Source: Sarcocystis neurona (Eukaryota; Apicomplexa; Conoidasida; Eucoccidiorida; Sarcocystidae). Taken from it: DNA of 64,000 nt. The notes under the pieces were generated by a model. It had not been told where the DNA came from. It saw only the letters and a program-made list of their open reading frames with translations, and ran no database searches. Where the stretch lies: NCBI GenBank assembly GCA_000727475.1, contig KL647289.1, positions 3,673,600 to 3,737,599 of the forward strand, in the 5' to 3' direction. Position numbers and translations under genes: made by a program. This document shows positions 35,748-48,677 of this stretch, piece by piece. Positions within the stretch are counted from its first letter, which is position 1. Every line of letters begins with the position of its first letter.

Positions 35748-36479
35748 AAGTGCCTAGGTGTATAAAGCGTCACTATGCGCTGGAGGTACGAGTATCGTGC
35801 CGCACCCAAATCAAGGTGCACTGTAATGTACGGACATCTGCATCTGTGCTCCACTCGTATTCACTGCTACTGCGCAGCAGTATTTGCACAACAAGACGCT
35901 TCAACGTTCGTGTGCAACCGTGCACGCTCGCTCACGTGCATGTAGTGAGTTACTTCTGTGGGTATATCGGTAGTAACTTTCCGGCTACCACGATATTCAG
36001 AGTGCGAATGCTCAGTCCTGCAGCTCATTAGTACCAGAGCTTTTACGTGGGTGCAAATTGACAAGTCTTCTACACCTGTATTCTAAACCTGAGTGCTAAC
36101 TTCGCTCCACACGAGAGGGACTCTGAACTCTCCTTTCTGTCTTCGGAAATGTCGGCCCGAGTCCTTTGTCGATTATCACCTCGGTGTACGGGGATACACG
36201 ACAGCGCGTGAAGCTTCTGAGCTGAACATCCGGGGGAACACTGCACTGCATTTACGTGAAGGGTGGTTTTACCTTGGCGCTCACTATCAAAGGCATTGTT
36301 TCTGAAAGCGGTCACCTCCCTTGTCATGAGCTTCCATTACTTCTTCCTCTCATCGCTGCCCACTGCAGTTGAGTTTTCAGTCGTGCCTGATCCTTAATGC
36401 CTGGGAGACGGGCACTCGTCTCCCGTTCGTAAAATACCAGTGCAGTCGCCTGCCTTCATCCCCCCAAAAACGGGGCCGC

Positions 36480-37900
36480 GCGCGCAAAAAAGAGCGTGGA
36501 CGGGAGACCGGGTGTAGATATTAGTATATCTCCCGCTCCTGCAACGTTGCTCCCCCATTTCCCTTCCTCCCAGTGTATACTACGCAAGCGAGACTTCGAA
36601 AATGCTTGCCTGAGTGGCCTAAAAATCGAGAACTAACCGGCAGGGACGGAAGGCGAGGGACAATCGCGAAACTCGTAAGTGGTATGTACCTTACACAGCG
36701 TTATTGTGCTCCTTGTCACTATCCGCTCTCGGCAACAAGTGCCTGCAGGGACTACACCATTACGCGGGCGTTTTTTTTGGATGCGGAATTTCTGTCCGTT
36801 GCACTTCGGTTACATAAAAGAGAGGTGTTTGTGTAAGACGCATTCTTTGTCTCACTTAGTTACCGTAGTACTTGCACACATGTAAATAGCTCTACGTTAA
36901 CATTTTCGCGTGTTCACTTTTTGACGCCACACTACTTTAGACGGATAAGCTGCCGGAGGCAGCAGCCGGACTCCCGTCAACATCATGCTGTGCTTCACGC
37001 GCAATTGAAACAGCTAATCTCAAACATAAAAAACTTGGTTCAAAATTGGCACGTGTGTCCCGTCCGTGCATTTGTCCGTATCGTCGAGTAGTGCTGTACA
37101 CCACCTCTTCTTCATGCGTCCGTCTTCCTTTTGCTTCCTGCTCATCCCTTCATTGTCTTCCTCTGCTCACGTTGTTCTTCACAATGAGACAGACATCCGC
37201 GTGTTCAACCAACAGGGTCCGCCTCACACAATCGGCTGCCCAGAATGCTCCACCGCTTCAAGAACACACTACTTAATACGGTGGCTCAACACATCCCCAC
37301 CCAGCGCATGAAAACTTGCGGACTCGAGAGCCCCGGCGTGCCCCGTGGTGTTTCCATTGCGCAAGCTCATAGCACCCTGCGTCTGCGTGGTGATTCGCCC
37401 GCAGTTGACCGAGGGCAACCTGCGTCGCCTGCCAGTACTGCTCCCCCCGCCCCGCCAACCACTAACTGATTCTGTGCTTGGCTTGTTTCCCATCGTGAGC
37501 AGCCGAAGTCCGCACTTCTTTATTTGAATAGGCGCATTGATTTTCTGCTTTGCTGACATCGTTCTTGAAGAGGGTGACAGAGGGGCACAGACTCGCACCT
37601 TGATGGAAAGACTTTTCCTCGAAATAAGTAGTCTTACTACTTGTGCTTCGATGTGGAACGCTCGTCCAGGGACCACCTGCGCGTCGTTGCTTTGCAGGCA
37701 GGATCTTCCCGTTGTTGTGGAGCTGTCCTACGGGTTTTGGCGCGCGTCTTAAGCGCGAACTTCGCCTTTGTCTTTTTCCTCGAGAGTCCTGGCGGCGTTC
37801 TGTACCGAGTTGCCTTTCAGCTAACTTAACACGAATTTGCAGTCGTCCGTCCTGGTCACGTTGAATTCTGTGTTTCTTTCTTCTCCCAACTACAGACACC
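36480..37900. other. Coding-like island, strand unresolved
   Basis: On the + strand 36573-36675 ends in a strong donor (GTAAGT), 37040-37190 is pyrimidine-rich and 37537-37752 carries RTLMERLFLEISSL before a stop. On the - strand two overlapping frames of 135 and 145 codons are open (37269-37676 and 37462-37899), both rich in basic residues. The two interpretations exclude each other over much of the range. I cannot decide between them and name no product. Confidence 0.25.
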
Positions 37901-39400
37901 GCTCGCCCGCGCGTGCGTCACGATTACCCAAGGCACCGCCCGCGCTTCTGCATATGCGTCAGCTAGTGCCAGTCCAGCTTGCGGCAAGCCACACCTGGCT
38001 GCCACTTTCCGCCACGCGACAGAGTGGTTTCGTGCCACAACGCACATTTTGACGATTACAAATATCGTAGATGGTTTTTTTACGCGGAGCACGTATCAGC
38101 GTTTTTCTAGTGGCTTGGGTGGTCTCCCGGGATTGCGCTCGAATATAAGCCACGCATGAGTGTACCACCATGTGTCTCGCGAAACACAATCTTCGGGAGG
38201 GTGCAAGTTTCCTCGTGTGACAGCTGCCGTGGCTGCTTCGCACATGACCCCTAGTACGGCACCACTTTTTGAAGGCAAATAGAGATAACACGTATTTGCA
38301 ACCGTGGACCCGAGTCGTACAATCACCAGAGCAACTGCCGCCGTGATTTGCAGAAGACGCGTGTTCGCCTATGGCTTGCCGCGTCGCGCCCTTACTCGGT
38401 GGCAGATTCGTTACCATGGCTCTGCTGCAAGAAATTCGCAGCTCAACCTCCTAGCGACGTAACATCTCTGTAGAAGTCGAAGCCTCACCGTTCTGAGTTT
38501 TCTGGCTCTCCGAGTTGCTGTTCATCGTGTAGTTTTTCCATCTGTATGCAGCTGCCTACTTTTCACGGTTATATTTCAAGGCTTCGGGCGACAAGAGGGC
38601 GTTACCAGCGGAGCGCACAACGCCCGCCGGCTGCAGCGCAACTTCTGTTTGAAGCTTTCAGCAGCAGCCATCTCTCGCATCCTGAGTCTTGATTTACTCA
38701 GAGACAAGTGATTTCTATAGATTTGCTTTTTCGTCAGTGACTTTTGTCGCGCTAGCGCCGAGAGACGGGGTCGCGTCTTACATGAAGAGGCGGAATCTCT
38801 GGTTCTGGACGCACACAGGCCAGGCCTTCCTCCTCGCATATGTTTTGGCACGTACACGATTAACACGTACACAGACATAGGCTGGCGAGATTGGTACCGT
38901 CCATACCTGAATTCCAGATGGCAATAGGCAGAAGGACGAGATACAGACACGTGCAAGCGTGCTCCGTGGTATGCTGCAGCGTGATTCTGACAAAGCCCAG
39001 CTCTTCGAGCGAGCTACTTCGTCAGCATACAGAGGAGTGCGGGAATACGCCGCCTATTTTGAGGTTGTGCCCTTGAAATGTATAAAGCAGCAACGTGAGT
39101 ATCTGCCTGCGGTTCTCTTACTGTGAACTTCCGGTTGGCGCACGGTCTCCATGCATTTTTGTTCACTTTCCCGCTGCTGTCTCGTCGCCGTTCTTGTCAT
39201 TGCATTATTCAGCAGTTGTACACCTGTACGCCGCCACGGGAGCACTGCGGTACGCCTCCGTGTTGCTCTCTGCAGCTTTCACACGACGTGTTTACTTCTT
39301 GCTGGCAGTATTTGGCCATTTGTTGAAGGCAGACGTGGCAGAAAATACCCTACTACCAACTTTTGAATAGATTCAATACAAATTTCCTCGTGTGTGAAAC
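37900..39400. other. Region without a supported gene
   Basis: Mixed sequence with - strand frames of 152 and 126 codons (37959-38417, 38576-38956) that are basic and arginine/cysteine-rich, and a pyrimidine-biased + strand at 39100-39300. No splice-consistent structure or domain is seen. Confidence 0.35.
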
Positions 39401-42400
39401 GTCAGAGGGACGTCCAACGAAGCCGTGCTTAAGGGGAGCCGCAGCCCTCGGTCCGCAGGCGCGGCTCGACGTGGCCCCGCGCTAGAAGGCGCCAGTGCTG
39501 CCAACGGTACCGCTTGTGTTTACGGACAGGGCTGCGGACGCTGCCGTGGAATTTTCTCTGGAATCTAGTATAACGACAAGGAAGAAGGTCACCGGAGATG
39601 GAAAGAAAGTTTTCTTTCCCATAGTGACACTCTTGTCTCTTGCCAACTAGTGCAAAAAAAAAAGAGGCTGCGACAGTGACCGTGTGTCGCGCACTGCAGC
39701 GTGCGCGCTAGTGGCGCCCTCCCGCCGCAGCGTGTGCTGTCAACGTGCAGCAGCGGCTCCTGTCGATTATGGGATGCACCTGTTGCATCTAACGCCCGGC
39801 CGCAGCTTTCGCTGTTCCCCTGTTGGTTGTGCACATGGGGTCCCTCGGGTGTTGTTGCTTATAAAAGTGGCGCCGTTGTCTCGATGGGTCCTCTGACGAC
39901 GACCTTTCTAACTGTGTGGCCTGTGTGAATGAGAGCGGGATGAACCAGCGCGCAGCGCAAGCAGCTGCAGGCCTTAAATACATACAGGGGCTGGTTATCG
40001 AGGTGATGATTCTGGTGCTGATGCTGGTAGAGTCGCCTGTAGTACTCTGCTACCGTATCTCTTGTGTCGGCCCCGACTGCGCTGCTGTAGCTAGGGCCGC
40101 CGTTTTTTTCGTGAAGAAGCGACTTATGCGGGAGACAGCATGTGACGGGCATGCCCAAACAACAAGGGCAGCACCAGCTGTACGATGGGACGGGGTCGCT
40201 GTGCAGGCAGCGAAAAGTTGTGATCTAGAGCGTCCCGTCTCTGTCTTACTGCAGAGGAGTGCTTTTGCACCAGCTACCGGTGATGAGTCAGAGGCAGCCT
40301 CTGCTGGTACACAGCTGTTTCTGTAGCTCCGGATTTACGGTGCCTTTTGCGATACAAGTGCACTTTCTTCAAGGACTGCTTTCCTCTGCTGCGGCGTTGC
40401 TATTTTGCAGCAGTTGGTGCAGTGGGACAAGATCAGGAGTTGCGATTCGAGTGCACTTGTGTCACACTAGTTTCAACTGTGGCTCCCTTCTGTGCTGCTG
40501 GACCTGTCGGTGCTACCAGCAACGTGCTGGCTCGACTCTTGGTACATTGTCGGTCCTCACCATGCCGTTGCAATTTGGGTGTTGAAGACTAAGTAGTGGT
40601 AGTGTTTTTTGGCAGCTGCTGCTGCACCACGTCTGCCAGGGAGCTTGTGTGTCGTCACGCTACGTGTGTATTATTCATTCTTCGCTCTCCTACATATTCG
40701 GGGCTATTTTCTCATATATTTCGTCCGTTTGTACGAGCCCTTTCTCCGCGGCGGAGTTCTCTCCGTATCGAAAAGATGCAGCAGAATTTGCTTCATGTCG
40801 AACTTTGGTTTCCTCTCTGCTGACGCTGCTGCAGGAGAACTGCAGCTCGAGCAGCTGCACCAGAGTCTCTGCGGACGGCGAGTTCTGGCTCCTCATGCTG
40901 CGCTGACGGAAATTACCTGCCTCCTCTGCGCGCGGCTGCGTTTGTTCCCATACGTGTCAACGGGATGTGTCAATGCTTGACACACACACACGCTCCTGAA
41001 CCAAGTGACTCACGTGGGTCTACACCGAACCAGTGTGCAGGTCATTTAAGAATTGTAGATGTGGCGAAACAACACATCAGGAAAGGGCACCGGACTTTCC
41101 TAAATAACGACAGTGTACTGCATGCGCCCCTGGGCAATATGGACTACTCCCCTGACAGAACATAGACATGGGAAACAGTACATGCGGTGTACATACATCT
41201 TAGAAGTGCACACTTCTGCGTGGTCGTTTCTCGTGGCGCACACACAAGGCAAAAGCGCCTTTAGCACTCGAGGAACGTACCCGTGGTGCGTTGAGATCTG
41301 TAGAGGACTCCTGCTCGCTCACCCTGTACATCCATCTACACTTGTGCGGGGAGTGTGCTATACGCAAGCGTTAAATATGCACCTGAGCGGCGCGTGTCCG
41401 CAGATCGCGCTTCATGCGCTGTACGTTCAGCTGAACTGTTCGTGACTGTAGAGGGGAAGGGAACTCACGCGATGCGTGCATACGGAGCTGATGTTGGGGT
41501 GTCTCTCCGTCATGCAGTGCGCTGACCGCAGTGTCTGGTCAGCGGCAGCGGCCGCAACACCAGCAGCTCCAGCGGTAGTTCATGTTGGCGGCCTGTAGAA
41601 AAGGCTTCTTCCAAAGCGAAACCAGCAGTACTCAAAACCTGAATGACATACGCCCTACTGTTGCTGCTGCTTTTCCACTGGCAGGGAGATCTCGTCTTCC
41701 CTCTATTATTGTTTTGTTGCGACTCGAAGACCGTGGACTGCGAAAGCTTTGTACTCCTGCTCAGTTATAATCTCGGTCAAACTGCTGCTGTTACATCTTG
41801 CCTAGAGCAGCTCCAAATCTGAACCAACTCTGCAACCGTGCGAACCTGTGTAATACGTGCAACTGCCGTAGCCTTTTTGTGCCGAGCAGTCGCTGCTACT
41901 ATTTTTAGTAAGCGTCTTCGGTATCACTTGCTCATGTGTGTTCTGCTTGCGGGGCAGCTACTGCTGCTATTCTAGATTTATTTGAGTATCTCCCCAGAGC
42001 AGCTGGGAACAAACTGCTAGTTAGCGTGCTCCTGGTGAGCAGCTCCTGTCGGTGCTGCTAGTGCCTCTGTTCCGTTTCTGGACGTATGCACCGGATTTTA
42101 CAGCAGAACGGCTTCTCTCCCGATATTCCAATTAGCCTCTGCCGCTGGAGTTTCCCCGGCTCAATTCATCCTCTTCCGCTTTCCTTGCTGCAAGCCCTTC
42201 GGCAGATGCGTCTGCTGTTGCTGCAGCAACGCGTACTGCAGCGAATTTGTGGACGATATTCCAAGGTGCTCATTGCACGTCCGTCCGTGCTAGGGTGTGT
42301 TCAGGCGGGATACAGAGAGCCACGTGTTTGCGGCGGACTGCCAACAACGGCGGAACACTAGTTAGTGAGCAGCAGCAGCCGCGTTTTTTTAAAAGTGAGC

Positions 42401-42840
42401 TGCTGCGAAACAGCAACAGCTAGACAGGAAGAGACAGCAGAGAGCAAGCAGCTGAAGCTAAGGAGAGCGCCGCAACACTCGCACCAGCAGCAGCAGCAAA
42501 GCGACAGCCATCCGTGAACGCAGTTACCTGATAAAAGTGGAGGAGATCCTTATGTTTCAAGAACAGCAAGCAGTAGTGCAATTGATGCCAGCAGCTGGTC
42601 AGCAACAACGTCTGTCACTGTGCTGCGAGGAATATCTTAATCAGCAGGAACGGACGCAGTGCGTAATGGCAGGGGGTGTTTTGAGTCCGGCGTAACTTCT
42701 GCTGCGGGTAGTAGTTTGCTGTTTCTTTAACATCACCCTGCTGGAGAAGCCTGTTGGAAACAGACGAATCTTGAAGTAGTGAGCAACAACAGACAGGAAG
42801 GGAACGACCGGTAGGGCAAACACGGTGGCTATATGCGGTG
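39400..42840. other. GCA/CAG-rich coding-like island, probable gene, strand uncertain
   Basis: This stretch has the triplet texture of the AP2 exons. The - strand is slightly favoured: frames with RDTVAEYYRRLYQHQHQ (near 40040), PVAGAKALLCSKTETG (near 40260), an ATG-started 68-codon frame at 40690-40896 (SAETLVQLLELQFSC) and ADQLLASIALLLAVLE (near 42590) read as protein, and the - strand of 42.9-45.0 kb is pyrimidine-rich like a leader. The + strand also offers open frames (39916-40326, 40347-40592, 42086-42361). Stops at 41770-42060 imply an intron whichever strand is used. No product can be named. Confidence 0.35.
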
Positions 42841-42879
42841 TGCTGTCCTTTGCACAGCTCTTCAGAAGTACGACCGGAC

Positions 42880-44990
42880 TAGAGGTGACAACAGAAGAAG
42901 CGAGGATACTGCATGCAGGAATGGGGCGAGAACAGAAGCGCGGACGGAAATTTAGCGTGGGGCGAGTGCCACAGAAGGTGGAGAAGCTGGATGATTAGGG
43001 ACAGAGGAGGTTCAAAATTGATCGAGAGACGGAGAAGAAAGCTTGACATTGAATTTCGGAAATTCTCGACACTAGAGAAGCGACAACATCACTTCACGAG
43101 AGAATAACTGGAGTCATTTTGAATTGGTAGGGAGAGGAACGTACAAAAAAAAAGCGAGGAACGGGAACCAGACCACATAGCGGGTACGAAGATAGATGCA
43201 TTTTCTCGGCAGATTACCTGAAGCAAGTAAATGCTGCATGCAGAAGAGATATCGCAGTGGTGAAGAGGACCCCAGAGTTCTCAAATGGGCAGAGGAACGT
43301 AAAGAGGGTTTACCGCCCAGAGGTGGTAGAAACCGGTAGGATAATTTACAGCGAACAGAAGAGCGGGAAGCGCACTGTGCTGAAAAGACACAGAAGCTCC
43401 ATATTTTGTTTTTAACACTTGCAGAGGAGGCACTGATGCAGATGACTCAACTACCTACAAAATGTTTGAGGTGCGGATACCACTGTGCACAGTATACGTG
43501 CCCCTTTTTTTTAACGGACGAGGAAGCGTATAACTGATGTCGCAAGACAGCTTGTCCTGCATTGATAGGAACCCAGCTCCGTGGGAAGGAGGACTGAGGG
43601 CAAGGAGAGGAGAGGTGGAAGGAGGAGAGATACAGAGAAGGAAAGTGAAAAGTGGCAAATGGTCGATGGAAGTGAAAGAGCGAATTCGAGGTCCATGTAA
43701 ACCGGAAAGAGAAGTCGATACGTTATTCGTTCAGAGCGGTCACGCTCGCGCCTGGGATATCGGCGGAAGGGACTTCACGTGCTCCAGATTCAAGGATAGA
43801 ACATAGATAATAATGAATGTAGTCGACTGCAGTGACTAGCTCTTTTCGTCAGTTTTGAACTCGCCAAACGAAACGGCCGTGCGCGTGATGCGCGCACACG
43901 GCGTATGTAGTGATTCTAACGTTACACGGCGGATGGATGTCATCCCGACAGTGGTCCTCCCCGAAACTCTACTGCAGTATACGATGCGCACCAGTCTATT
44001 CTCGTTCTACATTTGCGTGTTTATCACCAGCCGACGGAAGACTACGGGTGGCATGCTCTGAAGGGAAAACTTTAGGTGGTAACAGTTAACACTCGTGTGT
44101 GTTATTGTGGACAAGCGTACGTCGCGTACAGCTATATATATGTATATACGTATATCTGTACACATTGACGTGTACATATGAGGACGACTGGAGACGACGG
44201 TAGCTGTAGGAGTAATAGTGGTGAAATGAGATTTTTGAGTCAAGAGCAAAGGATTGTCGTTCGCTATACTTTCACGTGAATGTAGAGCAAAGCACAGCGA
44301 GGACGCGCTGGAAGTCGGCAGGCGTACTCGGGAGATATTCCAGCACCGTTTTGAATTCAGGCAGGCAGCAAGAGCAATAAGAGAAAAGTATATGTGTTCT
44401 CGTTGGGGAGTGCGACGCGTAGCAGCACGGGCGGTGGCAGCCGTTTCAAGAATCGTTCCTGACACAGAGACATGCTCAGGAAGTCGGGTGGAGGTGGGAA
44501 GCGAGGCTACAGGCAGAAAACGTCGAGCACTGGCAGGAAAGGAGAGAGGGTGAAGGATAGCACCAAGAGCACAAAGCGGAATAAAGAGAAGCAAGCAGAG
44601 AAAGACGCGTGCACAGTGAGGCACACGAGAGATGCGTGTGATGGACAGGGGGGGCAAGGAGAAGCAAGGTGTTGAGCTGCACCTGCAGGTGTACGTACAC
44701 TGAAAGCGAGGTGTGCGCACACCCGAGGAAAAGGGGTTCAACGGCAGCGCAGATCAGGAAAGAGAGGTTGCGCTCGCAGAAGAAAAGAGCGTCCATATTG
44801 CAGCAGGAGGGTCAACAAGAAAGGACATAGGTGGAAAGGGAGAAAGAGAAGGACGAGAAAAGGAAGAAGCTAGGAGGAGAGCCGCGAATGGAAAGGAAGG
44901 TCGATAGAGAAAGAGAAGGGAACCTTTCTAGGGGTGAATTAATTTTTCAAAGAGGACGCTGAAAGCGACGTAGAGAAGAACGACGCCTGT
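42880..44990 (-). promoter_or_regulatory. Purine-rich + strand block, left arm of a divergent promoter
   Basis: For about 2 kb the + strand is A/G-rich (ggagagaggtggaaggagg, aggaaaggagagagggtg, ggaaagggagaaagagaagg). On the - strand this is a T/C-rich sequence that could be the leader of a gene running left from about 42.8 kb. Open frames within it translate to Lys/Arg/Glu or Leu/Ser/Pro low complexity and are not supported. Confidence 0.35.
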
Positions 44991-46489
44991 ATACAGACGA
45001 CAGTGTCCTACTAAGAGACAAAAGCAGGGAGAGACGAAAAATGTTTTCTGCACACGCAGCAATGGCCGCAGCGCCTTCTCCGCTGGAGCAGAAGAAATTG
45101 GGAAATGCGCTGGATCAGAAACGCATATCAGTTATGCGTAGAACGGGTTTTGCTGCTTTTGAATGAAGTGTCTTCTTCTCTCACGTGTAAATTGTATTCA
45201 TGCGTCTCAGTCTCTCTGCGTAGTCGTGCAAAGGAAGAAGAAGCATATGAAGTGGAGCTGCACGCGAGAAGTGCTGTTTTTTTGCATAGGGATATCGTAC
45301 GATATACCCGCTCCATGTATACATGCGTATGTGTACTTGCATGCAAAGGTACGCGTACATATGTAGTGGAAATGTATCTTTGTGTGTATACGTGGTCCTG
45401 TAGAGCACACGTTCACGGGTCAGTTAGCTCTAGTTTCCTATGCAGCCGCATGTTCTTCGTTGTCCGTCGCTGTATTTTAGTTACGCAAATTTATATGTGT
45501 ATACACGTGGTTGTGTACTCGTGGAGCTGGACGGTCTACGAGCGACTTTATCCTTACGTGTGTCGCCGCGTCATCCTTTTATTCGAAGCAGTGCCTTTCC
45601 TCGTTTTTTTCGAACTTCGCCTCAGTGGAGTTGTTCTGTTGTGCTAACATCTGCCTGTCAGCGGTTTCAAAAGAATTTCTCCAGGATGCTGTCTCTTTTT
45701 CGTGTGTTTGTCTACTGTTCACGTCTATTCAAATATGTGCCTGTGCATCAGTTGTAAATGCAGGGTATTTGTAAAGTTGGACCTACACTCAGGTGCACTT
45801 GTTTTACTTGCGTCTGCACTGGTATATAAACTCTGTGCAACTACTGTATGCAGACACATATACACATATACGTATACTGGTATTGTATGTCTTTACCAAA
45901 ATTGGCTGGACGCGTTTGTGTTTCTCTGGCTGTCTTGCGTGTGTAGAGGCTGCGCCAGTTTGCTTTGTTGAAAAGGTTCGCGTCAGCCTTTGTGCCGCCT
46001 CGTGGCTATTGAGGCTTCTATCGCGCTTCTTGTCTCATTCCAATCGCCATTATTTTTCCGAAGCAACGTCCTCTTTTTCTGTCCGCGGTGTATGTCCGCG
46101 TGGAGAAGTTGTATGTGTTGCAAACATTTTTGCAGTCGTGTGCGCGTCCCTCCTTTGTCTTTTCCCGAACGTCTTCGTTCTCATGACACGCGCCTAAACT
46201 CGACTTTTTCTCCGATCCAACTCGTTTCAATGAAGCACCTTCTTCTTGAAGGCTGGGTAGCCCCTGTGCAGAGACATTTCCCTATTTTATGCACGTATTA
46301 AGGTTTTTCCTGTAGGCGGCACACGTTCTCTTCTCGAAGGACGCCGTCGACGTCTGCGTCGCAGGGTGTCCGTGACTTCTTTGTGGATATGCCTAAATCA
46401 TTTTTTTTCCTGTCCTCTGCTGAGTTGCTTCTTTGAACTTCGGGGTCGCAGTGACTTACATGTAGGCTCTCGTAAATATGAGTGTCTGT

Positions 46490-46605
46490 AGGTACATATA
46501 CAGATCTGCGTATACGCATCTATCTGTACACGTACACGTGCCTGTAGACGTGTACGTGCGCATGTAGACGTACACGTCTACGTGTGCGTGTGCATACTCT
46601 TAGGA
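46490..46605. repeat. Alternating purine-pyrimidine ACGTGTAC stretch
   Basis: About 115 bases built from cgtacacgtg, gtagacgtgtac, cgcatgtagacg and tctacgtgtgcg, with overlapping near-palindromes. It is non-coding and lies upstream of the AP2 gene. Confidence 0.7.
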
Positions 46606-47255
46606 GCCGTCCTTGTATTTTGTGTGTATTTTCTCTCCACAAAAAAATTACTACGAGTCGTCTCTACGAGGCAGAGCTTTTTCGCGTTGAAGTTCCCTCA
46701 ACTCTCTCTCCTCGAATAACCGGACCGTCGTCGTTCTCCTCTCTACGTCCTTTTTTACACACCCAAAAGCACGTCCTGCACTCATTCACTTGTAGACGTG
46801 CGCTGTCCCCTATATATGTATGTAATCCAGTGTAATACATATATACGTATATATATATATATCTATGTGTATACACACATAGATGTGTGTATGCACATAC
46901 GCTCCGTGTGTACGTACACCTGCTTATATTTGTGTTGGTGGAGCAGGTATGCGTGGTCATGCGCACACGTGTCCACACCGTTGTATGTCTACTTCTACCG
47001 CACAGGCACGCTTGCGTAGCTGTGCACGCTTTTTCTGGGCCTGTCATTCCCGAGACGTAGTTTCTGACTTCGCCGGGGCCCTGAACAGTCCTTTTTCCTT
47101 TTATTATAGGGGCCACCGGCCACGGATCAGTCATCTCTACGAATCCCTTTGCGTCTCTCTTGACTGTTTTGGTATAAGAGCTGTACACGCTTGTCTGTCC
47201 AGAGTTGTATGTGTGTGCACCTGTGCCTACGTGTATATCATTTATACAGAGATAC

Positions 47256-47260
<5 letters not shown>

Positions 47261-47288
<28 letters not shown>
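47261..47288. repeat. TA microsatellite
   Basis: Alternating TA with an interrupting C, within the AP2 upstream region. Confidence 0.85.
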
Positions 47289-48677
47289 AATTCATATGCA
47301 TGTATACATGTGTGAATAATAGACACTCACGTGTACACGTATGTTTGTAAATATAGTCTGTTTTGATGAGGAGCATGCCTCCGCTACTTTGCGCTCTGTT
47401 ACGCGTATACGCTCGAGGTATTGCGAGCGTGTGGAGTTGAGGATTGCCGTGTTCTTGGTGAGCTGGCAGTTTAGGAGTAGTGTGAAGTGATTCGTGTTGC
47501 TTGTTGCCCCCAGCAACTCTCTTCTTGCACTTCCTGTGCAAGCGGTTCGCATCGAGTAGCCCTGGATGCCCGTCGACCTTACGCCTATCTGTATTTGCAT
47601 AGACGTTTATCTCTGTGTCTACGTCTACCGCCTTTCCCCCGCACAGAACGAGGAAGGTTCCTCACATTCTGTCTTCGTTCGAATATCCGCGTAACTCGTA
47701 GCAGCGCCTATCCTGCATTTTTCCGAAGCCGTGGCAATAATTTTTCTTTCCTTGCAGAGGTGCAGCGGCCGCTTTTCTCAAAGAGACAACAGGGTCTGTG
47801 GTTGCGCCACGGTCCACTATCGCGGGGCGAGTCAACGGGATGAAGGAGCTCTGCGGAGTGTGATATTTTGCTCTTTCTAGCCCACCCTTTCCTTAAGATT
47901 AACAAACAAGCAGCTGTCCTGTGGAGCTCCAGTTTGCTGTTGCACAGGCCGCACCACTGCTCAAGCCCGCCTTACTCTACATATATACAAGTCTGTGGAG
48001 GTGCGTGTGTGCGCACGTATACACATACTACACAGGTGGTGCGTGTGCGTATGTCTGTATACGTATATACGTGTATATACTTGTATGTGTGTCGCCGCTA
48101 TCGAGCTCCAGCACGCGTGCTTGATGTGTTGCTGCTCTTGTATCTTTTGTCGAGTTCTTGTAAGGCCATAGCAGCAGCAGAAGCTCCCCCCTGCAATAGC
48201 AACAGCAGCTGGTCGACACATCTCCTGTGCAACAGCGGTAGGTGTCTTTTCGAGGAGTCTGCTGCGTTGCCCTGTAGCTCCGCTGCTGCCGAAGAGGCAA
48301 AGGAGGAGGAGGAGAAGCAGCTGCAGCAAGGGTGGAGGGTTACATTCTCGCGGTTGCGGAAGTGAGGGCCAGGCGTACCCAGTTGACTACCGTCCTACTA
48401 CCTGTATTCTTCGTTTTCCTGCGCTGCTGCTGCTGCTAACCTTCTCCATGCCATTTCTCTGCTGCTGTCTTGGTTTGGGCTCCCCTGCTGCCCTCTCTCT
48501 CCTGCTAGCAGTGTTCTTTACTTTCAGCTGTTCATTCTTCGACCTGCCCGGTGTTATTGCTGCGACGGTCGTGTCGACTAGTACTTCTTCCGTCGTCGGT
48601 TTCAGCAGCTGCTGGTTGCTGTCTCCATCCCTTTTTCTTTGTTAGTGGCTGTCCATTTCTACTCGTCTTCCGGCAAA

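Larger units (their letters stand above)
45000..48677 (+). promoter_or_regulatory. Pyrimidine-rich leader and promoter region of the AP2 gene
   Basis: From about 45.0 kb the bias flips and the + strand becomes T/C-rich (ccatttctctgctgctgtc, ctctctctcctgctagc), increasingly so toward the start codon at 48678. The region also holds ACGTGTAC words at 46490-46600, TA tracts at 46846-46862 and 47261-47288, and a CAG-rich patch at 48170-48330. It probably contains a long 5' untranslated region, perhaps spliced. Several overlapping frames exist but none has ATG context or splice partners I trust. Confidence 0.4.

Noticed and set aside
39701..39928. WD-repeat-like STCSSGSCRLWDAP on the + strand
   Set aside because: A single weak motif, no neighbouring repeats and a competing - strand reading.
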